From NCBI RefSeq assembly GCF_019734195.1, contig NZ_JAASHM010000003.1:62001-126000 (forward strand): a DNA stretch of 64,000 nucleotides, given 5' to 3'. Below the pieces are notes generated by a model. It saw nothing but the letters and a program-made list of their open reading frames with translations, searched no databases and had not been told where the DNA came from. Numbering within the stretch: the stretch's first letter is position 1; each line of letters opens with the position of its first letter. This DNA comes from Clostridium sp. K13 (GTDB taxonomy: Bacteria; Bacillota; Clostridia; Clostridiales; Clostridiaceae). This document shows, one piece after another, positions 45,567 through 54,056 of this stretch. The position numbers and the translations under genes were made by a program.

Positions 45567-46118
45567 ATGAAAAGAAATATGAATACAAAAAAAATGGTTA
45601 TTAACGCTCTTCTTTTAGCTATAGGTGCTATATTACATCAAATTACTCCAGCGCTAGGGTTACCAATGCAACCAGATTTTGCATTAGCCATGCTTTTTAT
45701 AATAATGATAATTAATAACAATGATTATAAAACATCAATAATTGCTGCAATAATTACAGGTGTATTTACTGCATTAACAACTAAATTTCCTGGAGGTCAG
45801 CTTCCTAATATTATAGATAAGATGGTTACTGTAAATTTAATGTATGTTATTTTACTATCTATAAATAAAATAACAGATTCTATAAAAATTAATGAAAGTA
45901 TTAAGAAAAACTTATTAGTATTAATCAGTTTTCCACTTGGAACATTAATAAGCGGAACTACCTTTTTACTATCAGCTCAATATATAGTTGGATTACCTGC
46001 TAAATTTTCAATACTATTTGTTACTATAGTAATTCCAGCTTTAATAATAAATACAATTGGTGGATTTATTCTTTATCAAACAATAAATATATCATTAAAA
46101 AGAGTTATAAGAGCCTAA
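45567..46118 (+). CDS. trpP: Tryptophan transporter TrpP
   Basis: A 183-residue integral membrane protein with about five membrane segments, imports tryptophan. The N-terminus KKMVINALLLAIGAILHQITPALGLPMQPDF and the block GVFTALTTKFPGGQLPNIIDK are typical of TrpP. Its own ribosome binding site is CAGGGGGA, seven bases before the ATG. Control by tryptophan is supported by the upstream T-box with a TGG specifier. It ends at a terminator and precedes the vor operon. Confidence 0.92.
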   Translation: MKRNMNTKKMVINALLLAIGAILHQITPALGLPMQPDFALAMLFIIMIINNNDYKTSIIAAIITGVFTALTTKFPGGQLPNIIDKMVTVNLMYVILLSINKITDSIKINESIKKNLLVLISFPLGTLISGTTFLLSAQYIVGLPAKFSILFVTIVIPALIINTIGGFILYQTINISLKRVIRA

Positions 46119-46124
46119 AATTTC

Positions 46125-46164
46125 AAAACACAGAATGTAAAATTATTATATTCTGTGTTTTTTT
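46125..46164 (+). terminator. Intrinsic terminator after trpP
   Basis: AAAACACAGAAT pairs with ATTCTGTGTTTT, followed by more T. Confidence 0.9.
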
Positions 46165-46340
46165 ATATATTAAATCTAATATTTTTAATAATAATGGTAC
46201 TATTTATTTAATTAGATAAAATTTGCTACAATGTATTATCAACATAAAAAATACATAAAAATACACTATAAAAACTTAAGCATATAATATTTTATATAAA
46301 CATATTTTGTCTTAACTATTTCTATAAGGTGAGGTGATTT

Positions 46341-47003
46341 ATGAGTACAATTCATATAGTTACAGGAAATTTTGGAAGCGGCAAAACAGAATTTTCTATT
46401 AATTTAGCAATTAAAGAATCCCTTTCAAACAAAAAGACAGCTCTTATTGACATAGATATTGTTAATCCTTATTTTTGCTCTAGAGAATATATCGAAATGC
46501 TCACATCTTTATATAATATTACAGTTATAGCACCAAATCCAAAGTTAAATAATGCTGAACTTATGATAATACCTTTTAATATAATGACTTCTTTAAAATC
46601 TAATTTTGATTCTATTATTATAGACGTTGGAGGAGATCTTGATGGAGTTAAAGCTCTAATTCAATTAAAAAACGAACTAAAAGATAACTATAAAATGTAT
46701 TATATTTTTAATACCGCAAGACCTCAAACTAAAAACTATAATAATGCTATTTATCAAATAAAATCATTTGAAAGTTTGTGTAATATGAAGATAACAGATA
46801 TAGTTTCTAATACTCATTATGGTTCAAATACTAAAATAACTGACATTATTTACGGTGATTCTCAATCTAAATTACTTTCACAAGCATTAAATATAAGTTA
46901 TTCATATTTACTTTGTTTAAAAGAATTTACACCACTTATTGAAAACCTTATCATTGCTGATATTTTTGAAATTGATAGAAAAGTAAAATTTCCATGGGAT
47001 TAA
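46341..47003 (+). CDS. P-loop ATPase (MinD/SIMIBI-like)
   Basis: A 220-residue nucleotide-binding protein. Walker A is GNFGSGKTEF, and ALIDIDIVNPYFCSRE and SIIIDVGGDLDGVKAL are the switch and Walker B-like regions of the deviant-Walker group. There are no membrane segments. The gene sits 19 bases before the ferredoxin gene of the 2-oxoacid oxidoreductase, and I recall this association in other clostridia. A role in Fe-S cluster or complex maturation is possible but not shown. GGTGAGGTG precedes the ATG. Confidence 0.7.
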   Translation: MSTIHIVTGNFGSGKTEFSINLAIKESLSNKKTALIDIDIVNPYFCSREYIEMLTSLYNITVIAPNPKLNNAELMIIPFNIMTSLKSNFDSIIIDVGGDLDGVKALIQLKNELKDNYKMYYIFNTARPQTKNYNNAIYQIKSFESLCNMKITDIVSNTHYGSNTKITDIIYGDSQSKLLSQALNISYSYLLCLKEFTPLIENLIIADIFEIDRKVKFPWD

Positions 47004-47022
47004 TTATATAGGAGGTTATTTA

Positions 47023-47247
47023 ATGTTTAAGGTTACTTTTAGAAAAGATAGATGCAAAGGTTGTGAGCTTTGTGTTAATTTTTGCCCTAAAAAGATAATT
47101 GATATGGATAAAAAAGTTAACGAAAGTGGTTATTATACTCCAATAATTTCAGAAGAAAATAAAAATATGTGTATTGGTTGTTCTTGCTGTGCTAAAGTTT
47201 GTCCAGATTCAGCTATAAGTATAGAAAAAATTCAGGAGGATAGATAA
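47023..47247 (+). CDS. vorD: 2-oxoacid oxidoreductase, ferredoxin-like delta subunit
   Basis: A 74-residue 2[4Fe-4S] protein: CKGCELCVNFCPKKI and CIGCSCCAKVCPDSAI each have the CxxCxxCxxxCP pattern. It passes electrons from the thiamine site to external ferredoxin. GGAGG lies before the ATG, and the next gene starts two bases after its stop. Subunit naming (vor or kor) depends on the substrate, which is not certain. Confidence 0.9.
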   Translation: MFKVTFRKDRCKGCELCVNFCPKKIIDMDKKVNESGYYTPIISEENKNMCIGCSCCAKVCPDSAISIEKIQEDR

Positions 47248-47249
47248 CA

Positions 47250-48320
47250 ATGAGTGAAAAGTTTCTTATGAAAGGTAATGAAGTTATAGGCGAAGCTGCT
47301 TTAAAAGCTGGCTGTAAATGCTTCTTTGGATATCCTATAACTCCTCAAACCGAAGTTTTAGCTTACTTATCTAAAGAAATGCCTAATAGAGGACGTGTGT
47401 TTTTACAAGCAGAAAGTGAAATAGCTGCAATCAATATGATATATGGAGCTGCAGGAACTGGTGTAAGATGTATGACCTCATCTTCTAGCCCTGGTATAAG
47501 CTTAATGTCTGAAGGAATATCCTATTTAGTTGGTGCAAGGTTACCTTGTGTAATTATAGATGTAGTTAGAGGTGGTCCAGGATTAGGAGGAATTCAACCT
47601 GCTCAAAGTGACTATTTTCAAGCAACTAAAGGTTTAAGTCATGGTGATTTTAATCTTCCTGTTTATGCTCCAAATAGTGTACAAGAAATTTATGATTTAA
47701 TTCAAGAAGCATTTGATGTAGCATATATTTATCGAACTCCCGTTATGGTTATGGCTGATGGTATGCTAGGACAAATAATGGAACCAATAGAATTTAAGGA
47801 AAGAGTTAAAAGACCTCTTCCTGAAAAAACATGGAAGGCTAATGGTTTAAATGGGAGAAAATCTCATAATATAATAAATTCCCTTTATTTAGATCCTTTA
47901 GAGCTTGAGAACTTAAACAGTGAACTTCAAAAGACTTATAATATTATAAAAGAAAAAGAAGTTAAATTTGAATTATATAATTGTGATGAAATTTGCGATT
48001 TAATACTAATAGCTTATGGAACAACATCAAGAATATGTAAAACAGTTATTAAAGAAGCTAAGGAACTTGGAATAAATCTAGGTTTAATCCGCCCAATTAC
48101 ATTATGGCCATTTCCAAGTGAAATAATAAAAAATGCAGTAACTAAAACAAAAAATGGCTTTTTGTGTATTGAAATGTCCTGTGGTCAAATGGTTGAAGAT
48201 GTAAAATTAGCTGTAAACGGAAAATCTAATGTAAGCTTTTATGGTCGAACAGGTGGAATAGTTCCTACTCCAGAAGAAATAATAAAATATATTAATTGTA
48301 ATTGGGGGAGTAATAAATGA
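47250..48320 (+). CDS. vorB: 2-oxoacid:ferredoxin oxidoreductase alpha subunit (VorB/KorA)
   Basis: Oxidative decarboxylation of branched-chain 2-oxo acids or 2-oxoglutarate to acyl-CoA. The 356-residue protein has GCKCFFGYPITPQTE, FLQAESEIAAINMIYGAA, SSSSPGISLMSEGISYLVGARLPCVI and GGPGLGGIQPAQSDYFQ, all family blocks of the pyrimidine-binding domain, and a C-terminal domain II. The sequence recalls VorB more than KorA. It overlaps the beta gene by four bases (ATGA). Confidence 0.9.
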   Translation: MSEKFLMKGNEVIGEAALKAGCKCFFGYPITPQTEVLAYLSKEMPNRGRVFLQAESEIAAINMIYGAAGTGVRCMTSSSSPGISLMSEGISYLVGARLPCVIIDVVRGGPGLGGIQPAQSDYFQATKGLSHGDFNLPVYAPNSVQEIYDLIQEAFDVAYIYRTPVMVMADGMLGQIMEPIEFKERVKRPLPEKTWKANGLNGRKSHNIINSLYLDPLELENLNSELQKTYNIIKEKEVKFELYNCDEICDLILIAYGTTSRICKTVIKEAKELGINLGLIRPITLWPFPSEIIKNAVTKTKNGFLCIEMSCGQMVEDVKLAVNGKSNVSFYGRTGGIVPTPEEIIKYINCNWGSNK

Positions 48321-49051
48321 ATAAAGTTTATGCACCAACTAAAGGCTTAATAGATGTAAAAACACATTATTGTCCTGGTTGTGGACATGGAATAGTTCAT
48401 AAATTAATTGGAGAAGTACTAGAAGAATTAAATATTTTAGATACAACTATTGCAGTTGCACCTGTTGGTTGTTCTGTTCTTGCATATAATTATTTTGCAT
48501 GTGATGTTTTTGAGGCAGCTCACGGACGAGCTCCTGCCGTTGCAACAGGAATAAAGAGAGCTAATCCTGACAAAGTAGTATTTACCTACCAAGGGGATGG
48601 TGATTTAGCTGCTATAGGAACCGCTGAAATAATCCATGCTGCCGCAAGAGGTGAAAACATAGTAACAATATTTATTAATAATTGTATTTATGGCATGACA
48701 GGAGGACAAATGGCACCAACATCTCTTCCTGGGCAAATTACAGAAACAAGTCCTTATGGAAGAGATATTAAAACACAAGGAAACCCATTGAAGATGTCAG
48801 AAATAATATCAGTTATTGATGGAGTTTGCTATGTAGAAAGAACTGCAATAAATAGTATAGTAAATATAAATAAAACTAAAAAGGCAATAAAAAAAGCCTT
48901 TCAAAACTCAATAAACAAAAAAGGATTTTCATTTATAGAGGTTCTTTCTATTTGTCCAACCAATTGGGGGTTAACCCCTATAGATTCAATGAAATGGCAG
49001 ACTGATAACATGATTCCTTTTTATCCTTTAGGAATAAAAAAAGATATTTAA
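48317..49051 (+). CDS. vorA: 2-oxoacid:ferredoxin oxidoreductase beta subunit (VorA/KorB)
   Basis: Thiamine-diphosphate binding subunit of 244 residues. HYCPGCGHGIVHKL at the start holds the cluster-associated Cys pair, AAHGRAPAVATGIKRANPDK and YQGDGDLAAIGTAEIIHAAARGENI contain the GDG...N thiamine motif, and NNCIYGMTGGQMAPTS follows. Start overlaps the alpha gene, so the two are coupled. Confidence 0.92.
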   Translation: MNKVYAPTKGLIDVKTHYCPGCGHGIVHKLIGEVLEELNILDTTIAVAPVGCSVLAYNYFACDVFEAAHGRAPAVATGIKRANPDKVVFTYQGDGDLAAIGTAEIIHAAARGENIVTIFINNCIYGMTGGQMAPTSLPGQITETSPYGRDIKTQGNPLKMSEIISVIDGVCYVERTAINSIVNINKTKKAIKKAFQNSINKKGFSFIEVLSICPTNWGLTPIDSMKWQTDNMIPFYPLGIKKDI

Positions 49052-49072
49052 TAGTGGAGGTAAATAAATCCT

Positions 49073-49618
49073 ATGTATAAAATCATTTTTGCAGGATTTG
49101 GTGGTCAAGGTATACAAACTATGAGTAAATTCTTAGCTTATTCAGCTATGGACAATAATTTAAATGTTTCATGGTTGCCTTCTTATGGGCCAGAAATGAG
49201 AGGTGGTACATCTAACTGTTCTGTAATATTAGGTAAAGATGAAGTAGCATCTCCAATAATAACTCATGCTGACGCTGTTATCGTAATGAATAATCCTTCA
49301 TTAGAAAAATTTCAATCATATTTAAAAAAAGATGGGCTCCTAATTATAGATAGTAATTTAGTTACTATAAATACTAATAGAAATGATGTTAAAATAATAA
49401 AAGTTCCTTGTGATGATATTGCTACTAGCATAGGAAATAAATCACTAGCTAATATGATTTTATTAGGAAGCTTGATTAATTTAACTAATTTAGTTCCTTT
49501 AGATTCACTAATAAATTCTATTAAGTTACATGGAAAACCTAAATATTATGACCTAAATAAACTTGCACTAAATACAGGTTATACTTTTATTAATGATAAT
49601 ATTAACATTTGTTGTTGA
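49073..49618 (+). CDS. vorC: 2-oxoacid:ferredoxin oxidoreductase gamma subunit (VorC/KorC)
   Basis: A 181-residue subunit: IIFAGFGGQGIQTMSKFLAYSAM, SWLPSYGPEMRGGTSNCSVI and ASPIITHADAVIVMNNPSLEKF are the family blocks. It completes the DABC set. GGAGG lies 13 bases upstream of the ATG, a little far. A long hairpin follows 50 bases after the stop. Confidence 0.92.
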   Translation: MYKIIFAGFGGQGIQTMSKFLAYSAMDNNLNVSWLPSYGPEMRGGTSNCSVILGKDEVASPIITHADAVIVMNNPSLEKFQSYLKKDGLLIIDSNLVTINTNRNDVKIIKVPCDDIATSIGNKSLANMILLGSLINLTNLVPLDSLINSIKLHGKPKYYDLNKLALNTGYTFINDNINICC

Positions 49619-49666
49619 TATTTATCATTTATTTTGTTAAATTATAAATAAGATTTTTAAATTTAA

Positions 49667-49704
49667 TACCTTCTACAAAATCAATTTGATTTTTGTAGAA
49701 GGTA
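49667..49704. other. Long perfect hairpin without a T-run
   Basis: TACCTTCTACAAAATCAA (49667-49684) is followed after one base by its complement with a single extra T. No T-run follows on either strand, so it does not look like a normal intrinsic terminator. It lies 28 bases before the ATG of the next gene and could affect its leader. Confidence 0.55.
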
Positions 49705-49731
49705 AATTAAAACCCAGGAGGAAACATAATA

Positions 49732-50145
49732 ATGTATATTGCATTTGGAAATAGAGTTTTAGATAGTAATGATATAAAAAATATAATTGAAGAAAACACT
49801 GAATTTAAAGTTGTAAAAGATATGAGTAAAGGTTCTAAAAGAGAAGATATAGTTGCTTTTAATTTAAGTGTAAGCATCGATACATTAAATGAAGAAATAG
49901 AAGAAAGTGTTGATATTAATGAATTAGATGAAGATGCTTTATTTGATGAATATATGGCATCTACAGAGGAATTAGGCTTTGAACTTGAAGAATATCTACC
50001 AGAGGACTCTATAATAGATTTTAAAGCTTATAAGTGGGAACCTTCTGATAATGATATAAAAGCTGTTTTAGTAATGGCTAACGAAGAGCTAGGATATAAT
50101 AAGCTTAAAGATGTAATGAGAAGATTATTAACTCAAGTTGAGTAA
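49732..50145 (+). CDS. Hypothetical acidic protein (137 aa)
   Basis: I do not recognise the family. It is soluble and strongly acidic (EEIEESVDINELDEDALFDEYMASTEELGFELEEYLPEDS) between a short N-terminal strand region (MYIAFGNRVLDSNDIKNIIEEN) and a mixed C-terminal part ending LKDVMRRLLTQVE. GGAGG precedes the ATG, just after the long hairpin. It is followed closely by the ankyrin gene. Confidence 0.6.
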   Translation: MYIAFGNRVLDSNDIKNIIEENTEFKVVKDMSKGSKREDIVAFNLSVSIDTLNEEIEESVDINELDEDALFDEYMASTEELGFELEEYLPEDSIIDFKAYKWEPSDNDIKAVLVMANEELGYNKLKDVMRRLLTQVE

Positions 50146-50181
50146 ATAAAATATATTAAATAATTAAAGTAATGTTTAAAA

Positions 50182-50556
50182 GTGTTTAAATTGAAAACAA
50201 GTGATATTATTAAAGCAACACAAAATAATGATTATAAAGTGGTAGAAGGCCTTATAAAGGTTTCTAATATTGACTATAGAGATAAGGATGGTAAAACTGC
50301 TTTATTTTATGCTGTTTTAGAACACAATATTGATTTATGTAGTTTGCTTATAGAAGAAGGTGCTAATCTTTATATAAAAGATGATAGAAATTTAATGGCT
50401 ATTCATTATGCTGCTTTATGTAATAATAATGACATAATAAACCTTTTTTATGAACATGACTTTAAATATTCTCTAGATAAAATTAAAAATGAAATTATAG
50501 ATATAGAAATTAAAGATAAACGTATTTTCCTTAAATTTCTAAAAAAACTTTTTTAA
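50182..50556 (+). CDS. Ankyrin-repeat protein
   Basis: A 124-residue protein with two to three ankyrin repeats: DYRDKDGKTALFYAVLEHNIDLCSLLIEEGANLYIKDDRNLMAIHYAALCNNNDIINLFYEH. Ankyrin repeats mediate protein contacts; the partner is unknown. The start is uncertain: GTG 50182 or TTG 50191 are in frame, neither has a good ribosome binding site, and the nearest ATG (50172) is out of frame and stops after five codons. Coupling from the upstream gene, which ends 36 bases before, is possible. Confidence 0.65.
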   Translation: MFKLKTSDIIKATQNNDYKVVEGLIKVSNIDYRDKDGKTALFYAVLEHNIDLCSLLIEEGANLYIKDDRNLMAIHYAALCNNNDIINLFYEHDFKYSLDKIKNEIIDIEIKDKRIFLKFLKKLF

Positions 50557-50560
50557 AATA

Positions 50561-50603
50561 AAACAAGATAAACACTTCCTTTAGTGTCTTATCTTGTTTT
50601 TTT
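50561..50603 (+). terminator. Intrinsic terminator
   Basis: AAACAAGATAA pairs with TTATCTTGTTT, with an inner ACACT/AGTGT stem, followed by a T-run. Confidence 0.9.
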
Positions 50604-50737
50604 GTGATTTTTAATATGAAAAATACTCAAAAAAATGTTACAATAAATGTATACTATGGTTAAATATATATTATTTTCTTGCTTTTAATGTATTATAAAT
50701 TTAATTTTAGGCTAGAATTATATGACGGGGTGTTTAT

Positions 50738-53700
50738 ATGAAAAGTACAGATTTTATTGAGAAATTTGAAATAAATAATAATGATAAGGGCATTTATTCT
50801 GTAGATTTATGTCCTATATCTAACACAATACGATTCACAGCAAAATATGATGGCTGTATTTATGCATATGTTGTTGGAGATTTTAATGCTTGGGAAAAAT
50901 CTGAAGCATATAAATTAAACTGGCAAGTAGATACAAATGATGGTTCCTTAAAAATGATAAAAGAAATTAAATTTCCAAATGGGCTGAAACCCGGGAAGTA
51001 TAGATATAAATATATATTAATTGACTGTAACGGAAATGAAATATGGATAGATTCGGAAGGAAGTGAAAAAAATAGCTTCAGTTTCATGTGGGAAAAGATA
51101 AATGATACATTAAAAATTTACTCATCAAATAATATAGTGACTTACAAAAGACCTGTTGAGTTAATAGGTGTATGTACAGGATTATATGGAAGAATGTCAC
51201 TACCAGAAATGACATGGTATTTAGAAAATGAAATTGATGGAGCAAAAATTGAAAATGGATATTTAATAGTAAATAATAATGTACCACAAGGTACTGAAAT
51301 AATTATTTGTGGAAAAGCTATTGATAAAGATTTAATTGCAACAAAGAAAATAATAGTAGAGGATAATAAATATATTGGTACATTAGTACATTTTTATTTA
51401 GAAGATAATAATTATCAAGGTCATGATTATATTTGGAATTGTTGGTTATTTGGAGAAAATTGTTCTGGTGAAGAAAGAGATTTTAATTTAAATACAGATT
51501 ATGGCTTTGCATCATATGTAAAAGAAGATTATTTAATTATTAGAAAAAAACAATGGGGAAATAACTGGATAAACTATTGGGCTGAACAAACTAATACTTA
51601 TGATTTAAAAGGTCTATACAAAGACGTATATATAATATATGGAGATCAACGAAGATATACTTCTTTAAAATCAGCCATAATAGCAAATCAAACAAATATA
51701 AAATTTGCCGTTATAGACGACCATAACAAAGTAAAAGTTTATCTTTCAAGTGAGCCTTTATTAGGACTTGATTTTGAATTATATCTAAATGGTGAAAAGA
51801 TTGAAGGTACCTCTTCTATAATCAGGGGAAAAGAAGTAATAATAACTAATATACCTAGACATATACGTGCAAATGATTTACTTTTAGTTTCTGCATCTAA
51901 TACTTATAGACCATATAAAGTTTTATTTAGAAACTATTTAGATAAATTTTATTATTCAAAAGAAGACTTAGGAATAGTTTATTTAAATAATGCAATTTCC
52001 TTTAAGCTTTGGGCTCCAACTAGTTATAAAGTTGAACTGTTACTATATAAGGAGTGGTATATTAAAGAAGAGGATGAGTATATTAGTTATCCTATGATAT
52101 ATGACTATAAAACAGGAGTGTATACTACTGTTATAAATAAAGATGATGCAAATGAAATGTATTATCTATATAAGATATACTTTAAAGATGTAGATATGTA
52201 TGGAAATATATGTGATAAAATAACATATGCAATAGATCCTTATGCAACTTCTGTTTGTGTAAATGGCGATAAAGGATATGTAGTAGATATAAATGATAAG
52301 CTTACAAAGCCTTATGGATTTATTAATCATAATATTCCTGAATTAAAAAGCAAAGATGATTCTATTATATATGAAATGCATATTAGAGACTTTACAATTG
52401 ATGAAAGCTCTGGAGTAAATGATAGCTTAAAAGGTACTTATTTAGGTGCTGTACAGGAAAATACAATATACAAAGATGTTTATACTGGTAAAACTGTAAA
52501 AACGGGACTAGATCATTTAATAGAACTAGGAGTAACCCATGTTCATTTAATGCCAGTTTTTGATTTTGGATCAGTAGATGAGCGTTTTCCAAGTTCAAAC
52601 AATAGAAACTGGGGATATGACCCTAAAAATTTTAATGTACCTGAAGGAAGTTATTCAACAAATCCATATAATCCAATAACAAGAATTATTGAATTAAGAG
52701 AAATGATTATGAAATTCCATGAAAAAGGAATAAGGGTTGTTATGGATATGGTCTATAATCATATGATGGGGACTATGAATATGGATAACATTGTGCCAGG
52801 ATATTACTTTAGAACTGATTATCTTGGAAGATTTACTAATGGCTCTGGTTGTGGAAATGAACTAGCAACTGAAAGACCAATGGTAAGAAAATTTATAATT
52901 GATTCATGTATTCATTGGATAAAAAATTATAAAATTGATGGAATGCGTTTTGATTTAATGGAATTATTAGATATAAATACTACTAAAGAAATAGTTCGTA
53001 AATCTCGTAAATTTGATTCAAACTTTTTGATTTATGGTGAACCATGGAAGGGTGGAAGTTCACCTTTAATGAATGGTACATTTAAAGGCTCACAAAGAAA
53101 TGAAAATTTCTCTGTTTTTAATGATACATTTAGGGATGCAATTAGAGGAGATAATAATCCATCAAATGGATTTATAAATGGAAATCAACATAATGCAATT
53201 TGTAATTGGAATATAATTGAGGGATTAAAGGGTTCTATTTATACCTTAACTTCAAACCCAAATGAAAGTATAAACTATGCTGATGCCCATGATAACTATA
53301 CTCTTTGGGATCAAATAGAAAAAAGCCAAAATCAAGCTCTAACTAGAGGCAATTACAGAAAAAATTTAAATATTTATCCATTTAATAATTCCTATGTAAG
53401 ACAAAACATTTTAGGATTATCAATCCTATTTACAGCTCAAGGAATTCCATTTATCCAATACGGAGCTGAATTATTAAAAACAAAACAAGGTGATCATAAT
53501 AGTTACAAAAGCAATGATGAAATAAACTCCATAAAATGGAGTGATAAAAATAAATTTATAGATGTATTTAACTATGTTAAAGGATTAATATCTATAAGAA
53601 AAAACTTACCATATTTTAATATAGGAAATTCAGATATTATAAAAAACAAAGCAAAATTTGTTTTTGTTAATAATGAAAGTAGTGGTGTTATAATAAATCA

Positions 53701-53932
53701 TATTGACCTAAGTGAGTATGATAAAGGAGAAGTGGTTGTTATTTATAATGCTACAAGCATTGATGATTATGATGTTAATGCATATATACCACCTTCAAAA
53801 ACTGGCTATTGGAATATTATCGCTAATGATAAAACTGCTGGATTAGATATATTAAAAAAAGTTAAATTAAATGAAGTTCCTAAATTAAAATCATTTTCTA
53901 TAATGATTTTATGCAATAAAACGGATATGTAA
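50738..53932 (+). CDS. pulA: Type I pullulanase (GH13), intracellular
   Basis: Debranching enzyme for alpha-1,6 links, 1064 residues, no signal peptide. Domain order: an E-set/CBM48-like module (about 25-115), a linker module, a pullulanase-associated PUD/CBM41-like module (about 208-315: TLVHFYLEDNNYQGHDYIWNCWLFG), the N2/CBM48 domain (about 410-530: AISFKLWAPTSYKVELLLY), then the catalytic barrel. NWGYDPKNFNVPEGSY is the type I block. Catalytic acids are D739 (GMRFDLMELLD), E768 (YGEPWKGG) and D852 (ADAHDNYTLWD). Lack of export suggests action on glycogen or imported dextrins. GACGGGGTG precedes the ATG. Confidence 0.92.
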   Translation: MKSTDFIEKFEINNNDKGIYSVDLCPISNTIRFTAKYDGCIYAYVVGDFNAWEKSEAYKLNWQVDTNDGSLKMIKEIKFPNGLKPGKYRYKYILIDCNGNEIWIDSEGSEKNSFSFMWEKINDTLKIYSSNNIVTYKRPVELIGVCTGLYGRMSLPEMTWYLENEIDGAKIENGYLIVNNNVPQGTEIIICGKAIDKDLIATKKIIVEDNKYIGTLVHFYLEDNNYQGHDYIWNCWLFGENCSGEERDFNLNTDYGFASYVKEDYLIIRKKQWGNNWINYWAEQTNTYDLKGLYKDVYIIYGDQRRYTSLKSAIIANQTNIKFAVIDDHNKVKVYLSSEPLLGLDFELYLNGEKIEGTSSIIRGKEVIITNIPRHIRANDLLLVSASNTYRPYKVLFRNYLDKFYYSKEDLGIVYLNNAISFKLWAPTSYKVELLLYKEWYIKEEDEYISYPMIYDYKTGVYTTVINKDDANEMYYLYKIYFKDVDMYGNICDKITYAIDPYATSVCVNGDKGYVVDINDKLTKPYGFINHNIPELKSKDDSIIYEMHIRDFTIDESSGVNDSLKGTYLGAVQENTIYKDVYTGKTVKTGLDHLIELGVTHVHLMPVFDFGSVDERFPSSNNRNWGYDPKNFNVPEGSYSTNPYNPITRIIELREMIMKFHEKGIRVVMDMVYNHMMGTMNMDNIVPGYYFRTDYLGRFTNGSGCGNELATERPMVRKFIIDSCIHWIKNYKIDGMRFDLMELLDINTTKEIVRKSRKFDSNFLIYGEPWKGGSSPLMNGTFKGSQRNENFSVFNDTFRDAIRGDNNPSNGFINGNQHNAICNWNIIEGLKGSIYTLTSNPNESINYADAHDNYTLWDQIEKSQNQALTRGNYRKNLNIYPFNNSYVRQNILGLSILFTAQGIPFIQYGAELLKTKQGDHNSYKSNDEINSIKWSDKNKFIDVFNYVKGLISIRKNLPYFNIGNSDIIKNKAKFVFVNNESSGVIINHIDLSEYDKGEVVVIYNATSIDDYDVNAYIPPSKTGYWNIIANDKTAGLDILKKVKLNEVPKLKSFSIMILCNKTDM

Positions 53933-53947
53933 TGTTTTTTTATTAGC

Positions 53948-53983
53948 AGCACTATAAAATATTTTATAGTGCTCTTTTCTTTC
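53948..53983 (+). terminator. Intrinsic terminator after pulA
   Basis: AGCACTATAAAAT pairs with ATTTTATAGTGCT as a continuous palindrome, followed by CTTTTCTTT. Confidence 0.8.
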
Positions 53984-54056
53984 TAATGTTCTTTTGTATA
54001 AATAATATAGATTAAACAAAAAATAATTATACAAGCACTAGAAAGGATAGATAATA

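Noticed and set aside
50860-51287. Minus-strand ORFs inside the pullulanase gene
   Set aside because: They are antisense shadows without ribosome binding sites or recognisable sequence. The same applies to the other short frames opposite or inside good genes.
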